Positions 8,871-18,097 of a stretch of DNA of 64,000 nucleotides are shown in pieces. This DNA is from Candidatus Hydrogenedens sp. (GTDB taxonomy: Bacteria; Hydrogenedentota; Hydrogenedentia; Hydrogenedentales; JAEUWI01). Under the pieces are notes generated by a model that was given only the letters and a program-made list of their open reading frames with translations, ran no database searches and was not told where the DNA came from. The DNA lies in NCBI GenBank assembly GCA_016125095.1, contig WGMK01000014.1, positions 227,673-291,672 on the forward strand, given 5' to 3'. Each line of letters starts with the position of its first letter. The first letter of the stretch is position 1. The translations under genes were made by a program, and so were the position numbers.

Positions 8871-9850
8871 TCGACGACGCGCTCCACCACGTAGATCGGC
8901 CGCCCCTTCACCTCATCGTATATCCGCGCGATGTACTCGCCCAGCAACCCGATGCCGAAGAGGTTGATGCCGCCCAGGAAGGCCGTGGCGCAAAGCTGGA
9001 GCGCCCATCCCTGTACCTGCGCGCCCGCGAAGAAATTGAGGTAGAGCGCGTAAAGCAGCACCGCTGCCGACAGCCCCAGGCTCAGCACGCCCGCGATGCG
9101 GAACACGAACAGCGGCACATACGAGAACGAGAAGATGGCGTTCATGCCCAGCGTCCACAGGCCGCGGACGCCCACCCGGCCGCGCCGGTCCGGACGCGCC
9201 CGGCGGGGCACTGGCACCCCCGTCTGGCGGAAGCCCACCCACGCGCGCAGGCCCGGCAGGTAGCGGTTGCGTTCGCTGAACGCCAGCAGTTGCTTCACCA
9301 CACGCCGGTCCATCAGCGCGAAATTGCCCGCGTCGAGCGGCGCCGCCATATTCGCCATCCAGGAAAACGAGCGGTAGAAACCCCAGAAGAGCAGCCGCAG
9401 CAGCGGGTTCTCCTTGCGCGAGGATCGCTCCGCGTAGACCACGTCGTACCCGGCTTCCCATTCGCGCAGGAAGGCCTCGAACGCGGCCGGGTCGTCCTGC
9501 AGGTCCGCGTCCATGAGGATGATCAGGTCGCCGCGCGCATGCTCGAGGCCCGCCGTCACCGCGGCGGCGTGCCCGAAATTGCGCGCCAGGTGCACCACGC
9601 GTACCTGCCCCGAACGGTCCGCGGCCCATCGGTCGAGCTGCTCGCCCGTGCCGTCCCAGCTGCCGTCGTCCACCAGCACCAATTCCGTGCGGCAGCGTTC
9701 CGAGAAGGCATCCAGCGCTGCAAGCGTCTCCGAAACGAAGGCCTCGGCGTTGGCGTGTTCGTTGAACATCGGCGCGACCACCGACAGCAGTGCGCCGCGG
9801 TCGAGTGCGCGTGGGGCGTGCGGCTGCTGCATCAGGCTCTTGCGATGCAC
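8867..9850 (-). CDS. Family 2 glycosyltransferase, DPM1/GtrB-like, membrane-bound
   Basis: A 327-residue GT-A enzyme that probably transfers a sugar from a nucleotide donor to a polyprenyl phosphate. The nucleotide-binding DDGSWDGT (61-68) and the DxD motif (LMDADLQDD, Asp114/Asp116) are clear. Two C-terminal hydrophobic hairpins (about 238-266 and 283-305) match undecaprenyl-phosphate glucosyl- or mannosyltransferases of the GtrB/ArnC type. The GTG start at 9850 is supported by AAAGGAG nine bases upstream. The C-terminus resembles ArnC/GtrB ending in YDEVKGRPIYVVE. It may supply lipid-linked sugar for surface-glycan modification; the sugar is unknown. Confidence 0.93.
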   Translation of the reverse strand: MHRKSLMQQPHAPRALDRGALLSVVAPMFNEHANAEAFVSETLAALDAFSERCRTELVLVDDGSWDGTGEQLDRWAADRSGQVRVVHLARNFGHAAAVTAGLEHARGDLIILMDADLQDDPAAFEAFLREWEAGYDVVYAERSSRKENPLLRLLFWGFYRSFSWMANMAAPLDAGNFALMDRRVVKQLLAFSERNRYLPGLRAWVGFRQTGVPVPRRARPDRRGRVGVRGLWTLGMNAIFSFSYVPLFVFRIAGVLSLGLSAAVLLYALYLNFFAGAQVQGWALQLCATAFLGGINLFGIGLLGEYIARIYDEVKGRPIYVVERVVD

Positions 9851-10005
9851 GGGGCGCGGCTCCTTTCACAGGGTCGTAGTGTCCGCATAGCATTGCCGAC
9901 CAGACCGCCGCGAGGCAAGGCGCCCGGCTTGATCCGCGGCGGGCGCTGCCCTAGCATACCCTCGTGGCTTAAACTATACCCTTGCACCTGCAGGAGATCG
10001 TATCC

Positions 10006-10158
10006 ATGTCGTACCTGGACAACCTCATCAGCATTCTCGAAAACATCATCATCAGCATCCCCAACGACAACGCATTGGCGATCGTCTACAATCTGGTCAA
10101 TATCGTATTGCAGGTATTCGCTGTGCTGCTCAGCGGCGAAACGGGCCCGCTTTTTTAG
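10006..10158 (+). CDS. Small hydrophobic protein, unknown
   Basis: A 50-codon frame with ATG at 10006 and an AGGAG sequence about nine bases upstream. The product begins MSYLDNLISILENI, continues with an Asn-containing hydrophobic core (IVYNLVNIVLQVFAVLL) and ends GETGPLF. It could be one amphipathic helix plus one membrane helix. It ends 22 bp before comEC, in the same direction, and the last codons fall in a T6 run. It is not the antisense of another gene. It has no family I recognise; the good ribosome site and position are the only support. Confidence 0.5.
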   Translation: MSYLDNLISILENIIISIPNDNALAIVYNLVNIVLQVFAVLLSGETGPLF

Positions 10159-10180
10159 GCTGACCTGACGGGAGGGCGGC

Positions 10181-12538
10181 ATGAACCGCCCGTTTGTGTG
10201 GGCGGCAATCGCCTTCGCCGGCGGACTTTGGGCCGCCAGCGCCTTCGGAGCGCTCGCGGCGGCCTTGGCGGCCGGGGGCGCGCTGGCCGGACTGATTGTC
10301 CTAAAACGCCGCGATACGGTTGTGCACACGGCACGTATCGCGGCGGTATTCTTTCTCTGCGGGGTGATTGATCAGGGGCTCAATCCGCCGCTTGCGTCTC
10401 CGGCGAGGCTCGATCTTACGCCGCCCGGCGAGTGGACCGCCGAGGTTGTCGATGCGCCCATTTTCTATCCCGATATCGATTTCGCCTCGCTGATCGTGCG
10501 CACGGGCAACGAGTCGTTGCTGCTGCGCTGGAGTGATCCGGGCTGGACCGCATACCCGGGCGATCAACTGCGGATAGCGGGTGGCGAGCGCACCCCCATT
10601 TCGAACGTCAATTTTGGCGTTGGCAGCTATGAGGAATACCTGCGCGCGCGGGGTGTTTCCGGGGCCGTCTCGATTCGCGGGGACCGGGTCGAACTGGCAT
10701 CCCGCCCCCGTTTCGCGCTGTGGCAGTCCCTGGCGCGCGTGCGGGAATTCGAGGCCCGGATGATTCTGCGCCTCGTGCCGGAGCCCTCGCAGCCCTTTTT
10801 GCTCGCGGTGTGGCTGGGCGACCGCACTCGGCTGACCGAGGATATCCGCGAGCGATTCGTGCGCGCCGGCACCGCGCATGTGCTCGCAGTCAGCGGCCTG
10901 CACGTCGGCCTGATATTCGTGACGGTTGAGACCCTGCTCAAGATGCTGCGCCTGCGCGAACGGCCCCGCACGCTCCTGGTCATCGTGGCCGTATTCGGCT
11001 TCGCGTTGCTGGCCGGCGCGCGCGTGTCCAGCCTGCGGGCCGCCCTCATGGTATCACTGTACGTTTCCGCGCGGCTGTTCCGGCGCGAACCCGACGCCCC
11101 GACCGCGCTCGCCATCGCCGCGTTGCTCTTCCTCGCCGTCAACCCCGCGCTGCTGGGCGATACCGCCTTCCTGCTTTCCTTCGGCGCGGTGGCATCGCTT
11201 ATGCTCTACGCCGACCCGCTCGCCGATATCCTCGCGTCTGCGCGCTGGATGCCGTTCCCGCTCGCGCGCGCGTTGGCAACCTGTGCCGCCGTGCAAATGC
11301 TCACTTGGCCCATTGCGGCACATGCGTTCCACGTCGTGCCCGTGGGAGCGGTGCTCATGAATCTCGCCGCGGTGCCGCTCCTGGCCGCTGTGCTTTGGCT
11401 CAGCCTGCTCATGACAGCGTTCGGGAGCCTCGCGCCGGACATCGGGCTACTGTTCGGGCATGCACTGCATTTTCCCACGCAGGCCATGGTTGGCATTGCG
11501 AAGTTCGCCGATCTGTTCTCGTTCCTCAGCCTGGATGTCACCCAACCGGCTCGGTTCGCCCTCGCCTGTTACTTCGCGGCGGTGCTGTTGCCGCTCGCCG
11601 CCGGCTATTTCCGTCCAACCCAGAGCCGCCTGCTCCGTCCGCTCGTACCCGATGTCTCCAGCCGCGGTGCCCGGTGGCGTACCGCCGGCATGGTCGCCGT
11701 GCTGCTCGCGCTATCGGCCGTGTTCTGGCGGCCCGCCCCGCCCCGAGGTGTCGTCGATTTTCTCGACGTTTCACACAGCGACGCCACGGTGATTTATCCC
11801 CCCGGAGGCGGCGTGGTGCTGGTGGACGGCGGCGACAGCAATGAATACGTCGACTACACCAAGACCGTCGTGCTACCCAGTCTCCATGCGCACGGCGTTA
11901 CCCGCGTGGATGTGGCCGTTGCCACGCATGCCGATCGCGATCACATCGGCGGCCTCATCACCCTGATGCAGCGCATGCCTGTTGGCACACTCGTAACCAC
12001 TTCGGTCGAAAGCGGCAAGCCCCTCGAGGAACTGCTGCTCGCCACGGCGGCCGAACATGATGTCGCAGTGGTTCGCCTCAGCGCAGGCGAAGAATTCTCC
12101 GTCGGCGGCGCGCGCTTCGAGGCGTTGCATCCGCCGCTCGATTATGCCCCGCCTGCGTCCAACGACACCTCCCTCGTGCTTCGACTCACCTGGCCGGGTG
12201 CAAACGGCGAGCAGCTTTCCGTGCTGCTTCCGGGCGACCTCGAGTTCGACGGCGAACTGCACACGATTCAGCGCGATTGCGCGGCCCAGGTGCTCAAGGC
12301 GGGACACCATGGTTCCGCCTCAAGCAGTTCCCAGATTTTCCTCGACGCGGTACGCCCGCAGCACGCAGTTGTCTCCACCCGAAAGACCGGCAGACTCAAC
12401 GCCATCGGTGGTGCGGTGCAGGATCGATTCGACGCTGCGGGCGTCACCATCTGGCGTACGGACCTTCAGGGCGGTATCCGACTGGAGGGGCCGCCGTTGC
12501 AGTTCACTACCGCCCGCAGCGTCCGTGCCGCGTACTGA
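10181..12538 (+). CDS. comEC: DNA internalization channel ComEC/Rec2
   Basis: A 785-residue inner-membrane protein that passes single-stranded DNA during natural transformation. Order: N-terminal membrane helices (about 5-60), an OB-like extracytoplasmic domain (DUF4131, about 70-180), the multi-helix Competence domain (about 200-500; HVLAVSGLHVGL is characteristic), and a C-terminal metallo-beta-lactamase domain (about 525-780). The last carries HADRDHIGG near residue 583, NDTSLVL, GDLE and GHHGS. Length is typical. ATG 10181 has GGAGGG upstream. No other competence gene is nearby. In many unstudied lineages competence is unproven even when comEC is intact. Confidence 0.95.
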   Translation: MNRPFVWAAIAFAGGLWAASAFGALAAALAAGGALAGLIVLKRRDTVVHTARIAAVFFLCGVIDQGLNPPLASPARLDLTPPGEWTAEVVDAPIFYPDIDFASLIVRTGNESLLLRWSDPGWTAYPGDQLRIAGGERTPISNVNFGVGSYEEYLRARGVSGAVSIRGDRVELASRPRFALWQSLARVREFEARMILRLVPEPSQPFLLAVWLGDRTRLTEDIRERFVRAGTAHVLAVSGLHVGLIFVTVETLLKMLRLRERPRTLLVIVAVFGFALLAGARVSSLRAALMVSLYVSARLFRREPDAPTALAIAALLFLAVNPALLGDTAFLLSFGAVASLMLYADPLADILASARWMPFPLARALATCAAVQMLTWPIAAHAFHVVPVGAVLMNLAAVPLLAAVLWLSLLMTAFGSLAPDIGLLFGHALHFPTQAMVGIAKFADLFSFLSLDVTQPARFALACYFAAVLLPLAAGYFRPTQSRLLRPLVPDVSSRGARWRTAGMVAVLLALSAVFWRPAPPRGVVDFLDVSHSDATVIYPPGGGVVLVDGGDSNEYVDYTKTVVLPSLHAHGVTRVDVAVATHADRDHIGGLITLMQRMPVGTLVTTSVESGKPLEELLLATAAEHDVAVVRLSAGEEFSVGGARFEALHPPLDYAPPASNDTSLVLRLTWPGANGEQLSVLLPGDLEFDGELHTIQRDCAAQVLKAGHHGSASSSSQIFLDAVRPQHAVVSTRKTGRLNAIGGAVQDRFDAAGVTIWRTDLQGGIRLEGPPLQFTTARSVRAAY

Positions 12539-12557
12539 TGCGGCACTGCCCGGTCGC

Positions 12558-12586
12558 TTGTTATTAACCTTGATTCGCGATACATT
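12558..12586 (+). promoter_or_regulatory. Putative promoter upstream of the 12635 gene
   Basis: TTGTTA, a 17-bp spacer and TACATT lie in a locally AT-rich patch 48 bp before the next start. Each box matches consensus at about four of six positions. Confidence 0.35.
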
Positions 12587-12634
12587 ATAGGCAGGAAGCC
12601 AAGGGGGCTCCCCGATGGTGGTGGAGAGAACGCC

Positions 12635-13147
12635 ATGGTCTCGAAGTTTCGCAGTACGACCCAGGCGATCGCCTATCTCAGTCAGATCTTCCAGCCGCTG
12701 GCAGCCGATGCTCCGTTGCATCTTTCCGCCTTGGCCGGCGGCGGGTTTGTGCTCGCCGAGCGCACCATACCCAAGCACGATCTGCATGCCACGCTGGATC
12801 GAGAGTGCGGAAAGTTTCCCCAGGCCACCGTCGTAATCGGCGAAAGCAGCGCCAGCCGCACCTACGGTGCCATTCAATGCAGCTGCGACTCCGAGACGCG
12901 CAAGTCGTGTCCGCACCATTGCCAACACAGCTACGCCCGGCCCTTGATGCTGGTGCTGGCATCGCCCGAGGACGTCGCCGAGCGGGGGCATATCGTGGAT
13001 CACATCGCAAAGGAAGTTCACGCCGACCTGAAAGCGGAGCGGCACCGGTGCGATCTGGACGAAAATGAAAACTTGGCGCATCATACCGAAAAGCGACGTG
13101 AACACGCAGAGAAGTCGTTCAAGCAATGGCTCGGCAAGGACCATTGA
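12635..13147 (+). CDS. Small cytoplasmic protein with a Cys/His cluster, unknown
   Basis: A 170-residue protein without signal peptide or membrane segments. The centre has a probable metal-binding cluster: Cys82, Cys84, Cys92, Cys96 with His94, His95 and His98 (QCSCDSETRKSCPHHC). The C-terminal 50 residues are highly charged and helical (KRREHAEKSFKQWL). GGAGAG lies upstream of ATG 12635; an earlier ATG at 12615 is possible but less well placed. It stands alone between comEC and the lipoprotein gene. I do not recognise the family; the Cys spacing suggests a zinc finger or an iron-sulfur site, which is inference. Confidence 0.75.
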   Translation: MVSKFRSTTQAIAYLSQIFQPLAADAPLHLSALAGGGFVLAERTIPKHDLHATLDRECGKFPQATVVIGESSASRTYGAIQCSCDSETRKSCPHHCQHSYARPLMLVLASPEDVAERGHIVDHIAKEVHADLKAERHRCDLDENENLAHHTEKRREHAEKSFKQWLGKDH

Positions 13148-13290
13148 TCGGTCGGAAAGGCTGGAAGTCCCCGAGATCCCTGTGGTAGCGTCAGGGGCCC
13201 GAACGGTAAACCATTCGGCCTCCATATGACGTTCTCCTGAAGCGAGACCGGGCAGTGTGCGGTCCGTTCAGACTATTCGATGGATTTTCA

Positions 13291-14490
13291 ATGAATCGAC
13301 CCGCCAAACCCTTCTTCGCCGCTTATGCAGGATGTCTCGTTGCTGCTACCGCCATCGGGCTTTCCGCCTGCGGTAAGGCCGCGCCTGGCTCGGGATACGC
13401 GGTAAAACCCGGAGAAATGGCGGTACTCTCCATCACGCCCGTCGAAGAGGTTAGCAGCGGCGATAACCTCTTTCCGGAAGGCGACTTCGAGGATTGGTGG
13501 GCCGGCGCGCCGAATCCCAGCGGACGCTATGTGCCACCCGGTCCGGCATCGGGTATCGAACGGGTGGCTGGGGGAGAACCCGGTTCCGGACGGGGCCAAT
13601 ACGCCCTGAAGCAGACCTGGGCCCAGCCCGATTCCCGCTTCAACGAGCTCGGCCGATTCGGCTTTCATGTCGAGCCCCTGGAACCCTACGCGGAGTACAA
13701 GCTATCGCTGGAAGCCCGCACCAACAGCGCCATTCCCGTCCAGTTGACCGCACTCGGTCAGCAGGAGACCGATGGCCCGATGGTTCCATTGGCCATTCCC
13801 CTGCTTTCGATTTCCCAGTCCGAGGCATGGCAACCCCTGGAAGCCCGCTTCGTTACCGGCGTGCTTCCTCGTATTGTCTTTACCACAGCGCTGACGCAGT
13901 TCCCGGAATCCGACGAGGCCCCGTTCCTGCTTATCGACAACATCCACGTCGAGAAAATCGCAGACGGGCAGAAGCCCGAGTCGCCCGCGCCGGATGCCGG
14001 CAGCCTTATCGCCAATGGCTCATTCGAACTCTGGCCCAATGGCGTGGCGATACCTCTCGGTAAGTATCAGGGTCCCGACGCTGAGTTCTCCCGAATCGAG
14101 CCCTTCATGACCGTCGTCAAGGACGGCAAGATTGCCCTGCATCAAGTCTGGGAGAAGGGCGATGGCCAGGCGCCGCCCAGCAAGCTCTTCGGAGTTACGG
14201 CGGTCGTAGAGCCCAACAAGAAATACCGGTTCCAGTGCGTGGCCACGCGCCCCGGCGAATCGGTGGCGCAGATCGAGGTCTACGGCAAGAAGGCCGATGG
14301 CTTCCAGGCAATCGCAGCACCCCTGTTTCTACTTGACAAAAATGCGAATAACTTCAGTGCGTATGAAGGTAGCTTCGACAGCGGACCCCATGATACTGTG
14401 CTGATCGTTTCAAGGGCTGCCGGTATTGCGGCTAATGCGGCAAACCGGATTTTGTGGGACCTCTGGCAGCTAGCTCCAGAGGATTCTTAG
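13291..14490 (+). CDS. Lipoprotein with two carbohydrate-binding-like beta-sandwich repeats
   Basis: A 399-residue exported lipoprotein. The signal peptide ends in lipobox LSAC with Cys27 as the acylation site. Two tandem modules follow, about residues 50-225 and 242-398. Each starts with a matching motif, NLFPEGDFEDW and SLIANGSFELWPNG, and contains the Tyr/Trp-rich strands of CBM-type jelly rolls. ATG 13291 is chosen because the signal peptide begins there; a GTG at 13255 would add a non-hydrophobic tail. It directly precedes the sulfatase-like gene in the polysaccharide locus, so binding of a surface or external glycan is a fair inference. Confidence 0.85.
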   Translation: MNRPAKPFFAAYAGCLVAATAIGLSACGKAAPGSGYAVKPGEMAVLSITPVEEVSSGDNLFPEGDFEDWWAGAPNPSGRYVPPGPASGIERVAGGEPGSGRGQYALKQTWAQPDSRFNELGRFGFHVEPLEPYAEYKLSLEARTNSAIPVQLTALGQQETDGPMVPLAIPLLSISQSEAWQPLEARFVTGVLPRIVFTTALTQFPESDEAPFLLIDNIHVEKIADGQKPESPAPDAGSLIANGSFELWPNGVAIPLGKYQGPDAEFSRIEPFMTVVKDGKIALHQVWEKGDGQAPPSKLFGVTAVVEPNKKYRFQCVATRPGESVAQIEVYGKKADGFQAIAAPLFLLDKNANNFSAYEGSFDSGPHDTVLIVSRAAGIAANAANRILWDLWQLAPEDS

Positions 14491-14592
14491 GATGGTTAGG
14501 TCGCGCAGTTCGACCATCTAGGCGCGTTGGCTGAGTTCGTGGTGGAACCTCAGCCTTGTGTGCGCGCAACTGCGCGGCGCGAGGGCGTCAAT

Positions 14593-16068
14593 ATGAATCA
14601 ATTAAATCGCGGTTCGTTGGACCGGCGCGAATTTCTCAAGCGCAGCACGGCATTCGCCTCTTTGTGCGCCGCAGGGGCCTTGCCGGCACGGCTCGGTCGT
14701 GCGGAAACCACGCTCGAAGGCGCTTCGCGCTGGGTGGTTCTGATCACCATCGACACGCTCCGCGCCGACCACTGTTCGGTCTTCGGATATCCCCGTTCTA
14801 CTACGCCGTTTCTCGAGCGTCTGGCAGAAAACGGCACCAAGTTCGAGCGCTGCTATTCGACGACCGGCACCACCTATCCTTCGCATACATCCATCTTTAC
14901 GGGACTTGACTTGCCCCAGCACGGCGTCATGGCGAACCGTAGCCCGGATTTCACCCACGAAGCCGTCACCATGGCTTCCTTGTTCGCTGGTCAGGGCTAC
15001 AAGACGGCGGCCTTTGTCAGCGCCCCGTTTCTAACGAAGATCTCCGTCGGCTTCCAGCACTTTGATGCCAACTTGAAGGATGAAGCCATTCCGTACCGCT
15101 GGTCGGAAGATACCATCGGGGCGGCGATGGCCTATCTGGAGAAGCAGCCGGCGGACGAGCCGCTGTTCCTTTGGGTGCACTTGTTCGACCCGCATGAGTG
15201 GATGAGCGCGAAGGAGCCCCAGGGCCTGCTCGAGTGCATGCAGGTGGATGCCGAAGAGCAGGAGCGCCTGTTTACTTACTGGACGGAAGTCCAGAAGAAA
15301 GAGCTGCGCGTTGATCAAACCTGCGTATCCGCGATGCGGTACGGTCGGCGCGATTATTTCATCGAAAAGAACCTGCAATACGATTCACGCATCCGCTACA
15401 CGGACGACTGGGTCTCCAAGTTGTTCGAGGTGGTCGAAGCGCAAGCCCCTAAGGACGGCGCACTCTGGTTGGTAACCGCAGATCACGGGGAAGCGCTCGG
15501 GTGTCACCACTACGACCAGCATGCGCGCTATCTCTACAATGACATTATCCATGTTCCGCTTATCGCCTACGCGTCCAATGGCGGTCTTGCAGGCAATGCC
15601 GTGTCCCAGCCGGTGCGGCACCCCGATATCTGGGCCACCCTCGCGGCGCTGCAAGGGTGGAAGACTCCGGATGGCCACCCCGCTCGTCACGGGGTGCCGC
15701 TGTTTCACGCTGACGGCAGCGTCAACGGCGGCCTTGGCGACCGGCGGATGTTCGCACAGCGACAAGTGAAGCACCCCGAATACAAGACCTCCCTGTCCTG
15801 GGTCGATGATTTCGTGTATTGCCTGCACGACGAGACGTACAAGTACATCATCAATGGCGACGGGAACGACGAGCTGTACCGGTTGATCGACGATCCGATG
15901 GAGCGGGTCAATCTGGTAGCCGAATTGACTGCGGAAGCCGAAGCCTGGCGGGCCGAGGCGGCTAAACGCCGCGAAGAACTGGTTACGGGGAGCTTCGCAG
16001 CTGGGGAAAATGCGGCAGCGCCTTCGGCCGAAGAGGAAGAAATCCTGCGCTCCCTGGGCTACATCTAG
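14593..16068 (+). CDS. Tat-exported sulfatase-fold (alkaline phosphatase superfamily) enzyme with Thr nucleophile site
   Basis: A 491-residue protein. The N-terminus has a twin-arginine signal (RREFLKR, Arg11-Arg12). The sulfatase fold starts at about 47 with metal-binding Asp53 (ITIDTLRADH) and continues to DADHGE-type ligands in TADHGEALGCHH. The site that is Cys or Ser (CxPSR) in true sulfatases reads TTYPSH, so Thr94 replaces the formylglycine precursor and His replaces the Arg. It is therefore unlikely to be a standard formylglycine sulfatase; related TxPSH proteins may act on phosphoesters or phosphonates. GAGGG upstream of 14593 supports the start. Location in the glycan locus suggests action on the cell-surface polymer. 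Confidence 0.88.
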   Translation: MNQLNRGSLDRREFLKRSTAFASLCAAGALPARLGRAETTLEGASRWVVLITIDTLRADHCSVFGYPRSTTPFLERLAENGTKFERCYSTTGTTYPSHTSIFTGLDLPQHGVMANRSPDFTHEAVTMASLFAGQGYKTAAFVSAPFLTKISVGFQHFDANLKDEAIPYRWSEDTIGAAMAYLEKQPADEPLFLWVHLFDPHEWMSAKEPQGLLECMQVDAEEQERLFTYWTEVQKKELRVDQTCVSAMRYGRRDYFIEKNLQYDSRIRYTDDWVSKLFEVVEAQAPKDGALWLVTADHGEALGCHHYDQHARYLYNDIIHVPLIAYASNGGLAGNAVSQPVRHPDIWATLAALQGWKTPDGHPARHGVPLFHADGSVNGGLGDRRMFAQRQVKHPEYKTSLSWVDDFVYCLHDETYKYIINGDGNDELYRLIDDPMERVNLVAELTAEAEAWRAEAAKRREELVTGSFAAGENAAAPSAEEEEILRSLGYI

Positions 16069-16078
16069 CGCCTACGGC

Positions 16079-16107
16079 TAGACTTGCCTGCCGGTGACCG
16101 GTAGAAT
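16079..16107 (+). promoter_or_regulatory. Putative promoter of the methyltransferase-Wzm-Wzt operon
   Basis: TAGACT, a 17-bp spacer and TAGAAT, just after the sulfatase-like stop and about 100 bp before the methyltransferase start. The -10 matches 5/6 and the -35 4/6. Confidence 0.35.
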
Positions 16108-16209
16108 AGCCGGGTTTCCTTTGGATCTTGTTCCCGCGTATGCCGCTGGCGCGGGACCGTCGGCAGTTGGGCTTTGCCAGACGGCGATTGCCACTACGGG
16201 GAATTACGC

Positions 16210-17250
16210 ATGGGCAACAAGGTAGGGAATTTTCTGGCCAACCTGAAGCGGCTGCGTCACGTCATCCGCGAGCTCAACGGCATCCACCGTGCCCAGGAAA
16301 AAGCGCTTGCTTCGCTGGATACTATCCGGAGCGACCAGATGGCGCTTGAGCACAAATTCGGACAACAACTTGAATCGGTCCAACAGGAACTTGCGGCGGT
16401 CCGGAAACTTGTAGAGGAAAGCGACCTGAGCCATTCGGTAGAAATGCTTGATGCCCGTTTCGCGGCCGTCGCTAAAACGGCGCAGGCCGAGCGCGAGGCG
16501 CTGGTGGCCGAGGTGCAGACGCTCAAGAACCGCGCCGGCGGCCTCGAGGACCAGATCAAGAAAGATCGCCCGGTCTTCAATCGCCTGCGCGACAGCTGGC
16601 TGCATCCGGATTATTACTACAAAAGCATCGTCGGGCTGATGGAAGACCGGCAGCGTCTCTTGTACAAGGCCGTTTCTCTGCTCGAACCGTCCTCCCGCGT
16701 GCTTGACGTGGGCCCCGGCAACTGCTTCGCCATGGAGGCCTTCCAGGCCAACGGCCACAGGCCCTTCGGCATCGGGCTGCAACTGGAATCCTACATCCCG
16801 CGGGAGATTCTCCAGTGCTATGAGCTCATCGAAGGTGACTACAACCAGCACTCGTTTGAGGAGCCCTTCGACGCCATCTGGGCCTCGCACGTGCTGGAGC
16901 ATCAGCCGAACAAACTCGATTTCGTGCGCAAGCTGCACCGCGACCTGAAGGAAGGCGGCTGGCTGTTCGTGCTGGTGCCGCCCATGAAGGCGGAAGTCGT
17001 CGGCGGCCACCTGAATCTCTTCAACAACGGCTATCTCATCTACTCGCTGGTGGTGGGCGGATTCGATTGCAGCGAGGCGATGGTGACCAAATACGGCTAC
17101 AATTGCGTCGTGTTCGTGCGAAAGAAGAGCTTCGAGATGCCCGAACTCCGCTACGACTCCGGCGATATCGAAACCTTGTCGCGGTATTTCCCCTTCGAGG
17201 CGACGCAGAATTTCAACGGGCTGCACCTGGAATTGAATTGGCAATGGTAA
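16210..17250 (+). CDS. Coiled-coil SAM-dependent methyltransferase, probable glycan-chain capping enzyme
   Basis: A 346-residue protein in two parts. Residues about 15-130 are almost pure heptad-type coiled coil (many Leu/Ala/Glu/Gln, no Pro). From about 135 a class I methyltransferase follows: motif I LDVGPGN near 165-171, ASHVLEH (post-I acidic/His region), and KEGGWLFVLVPP. It opens the operon whose next genes are Wzm and Wzt. In E. coli O8/O9a the capping methyltransferase WbdD pairs a methyltransferase with a coiled-coil ruler and its cap is read by Wzt; here the order is reversed (coil first) and no kinase domain is present. The capping role is inference. ATG 16210 has GGGGAA upstream; an earlier ATG at 16174 is possible. 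Confidence 0.88.
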   Translation: MGNKVGNFLANLKRLRHVIRELNGIHRAQEKALASLDTIRSDQMALEHKFGQQLESVQQELAAVRKLVEESDLSHSVEMLDARFAAVAKTAQAEREALVAEVQTLKNRAGGLEDQIKKDRPVFNRLRDSWLHPDYYYKSIVGLMEDRQRLLYKAVSLLEPSSRVLDVGPGNCFAMEAFQANGHRPFGIGLQLESYIPREILQCYELIEGDYNQHSFEEPFDAIWASHVLEHQPNKLDFVRKLHRDLKEGGWLFVLVPPMKAEVVGGHLNLFNNGYLIYSLVVGGFDCSEAMVTKYGYNCVVFVRKKSFEMPELRYDSGDIETLSRYFPFEATQNFNGLHLELNWQW

Positions 17251-17284
17251 GGCCGGTGAAACGCGAGCGGCGGGCCCGATACGC

Positions 17285-18097
17285 ATGATGCCCGCGATAC
17301 TTTGGCAGACGATCGGTAGTCAGCGCCGCGGCTTTCAGTACTTTCACATCGCCTGGACCCTGGCCAAGCGCGAATTGAAGGGGCGCTATCGCGGCTCCTG
17401 GCTCGGCTTCTTCTGGACCTTTGTCGAGCCGCTGCTGCTCACCTTCATCTTCTTCTTCATCTTCGTGGTGATATTCCGCCAGGATCATCAGAACTACCTT
17501 ATCTACCTGCTTGCCGGCATGCTGCCGTTCTTCTTCCTGAACAGCACCGTCGTCAAGTCCACCGTGAGCCTCTCGGGCTACGCCAGTCTCATCCGGCAGG
17601 TCTATTGTCCGCGCGAAGTCTTTGTCATGGTGGGCGTGCTGAGCGAGCTCTACCATTTCGTTTTTTCGCTGGTCGTGCTCACCCCGTTCTATTTCTACTA
17701 CGGCGTCCTGCCCAGTTGGCGCATTATCGGGCTGATACCGGCGCTGCTGCTCATCACGCTATTCTCCTATGGACTCGGCCTGTTCTGCGCCTCGTTGAAT
17801 GTGTTCGTACGCGACACCCGCTTCTTCATTACGCTTTTGTTCCGCATGTGGTTCTACCTCACGCCGATCTTTTACACCGTCGAGCGGCTGCACAATCTCG
17901 GCCCTACGGCCATCCACCTGTATAACCTGAATCCGATGGTGCCGCTGCTGGGGATTTTCCGCTGGGCGCTGGTGCCTGGCGAGTCGCTTCCGGCCCCGCA
18001 TTTCCTTGGCATCATGACCGCCGAGATTTTTCTCGCCACGCTCGTCGGCGCCGTCTTCTTCGCCCGCAACGACAATACAGCGGTGAAAATGCTATGA
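17285..18097 (+). CDS. wzm: ABC-2 polysaccharide export permease (Wzm-like)
   Basis: A 270-residue inner-membrane permease with six hydrophobic segments. The amphipathic N-terminus (AKRELKGRYRGSWLGFFW) is the typical interface helix of Wzm/TagG permeases, and length is usual. With Wzt it would export a lipid-linked polysaccharide across the inner membrane. It starts 34 bp after the methyltransferase stop and overlaps the ATPase start as ATGA. Confidence 0.92.
   Translation: MMPAILWQTIGSQRRGFQYFHIAWTLAKRELKGRYRGSWLGFFWTFVEPLLLTFIFFFIFVVIFRQDHQNYLIYLLAGMLPFFFLNSTVVKSTVSLSGYASLIRQVYCPREVFVMVGVLSELYHFVFSLVVLTPFYFYYGVLPSWRIIGLIPALLLITLFSYGLGLFCASLNVFVRDTRFFITLLFRMWFYLTPIFYTVERLHNLGPTAIHLYNLNPMVPLLGIFRWALVPGESLPAPHFLGIMTAEIFLATLVGAVFFARNDNTAVKML

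Noticed and set aside
8066..10168. A 700-codon open frame across truA and the GT2 gene
   Set aside because: It overlaps truA out of frame and is antisense to GT2, has Arg/Pro-rich composition and no domain features.
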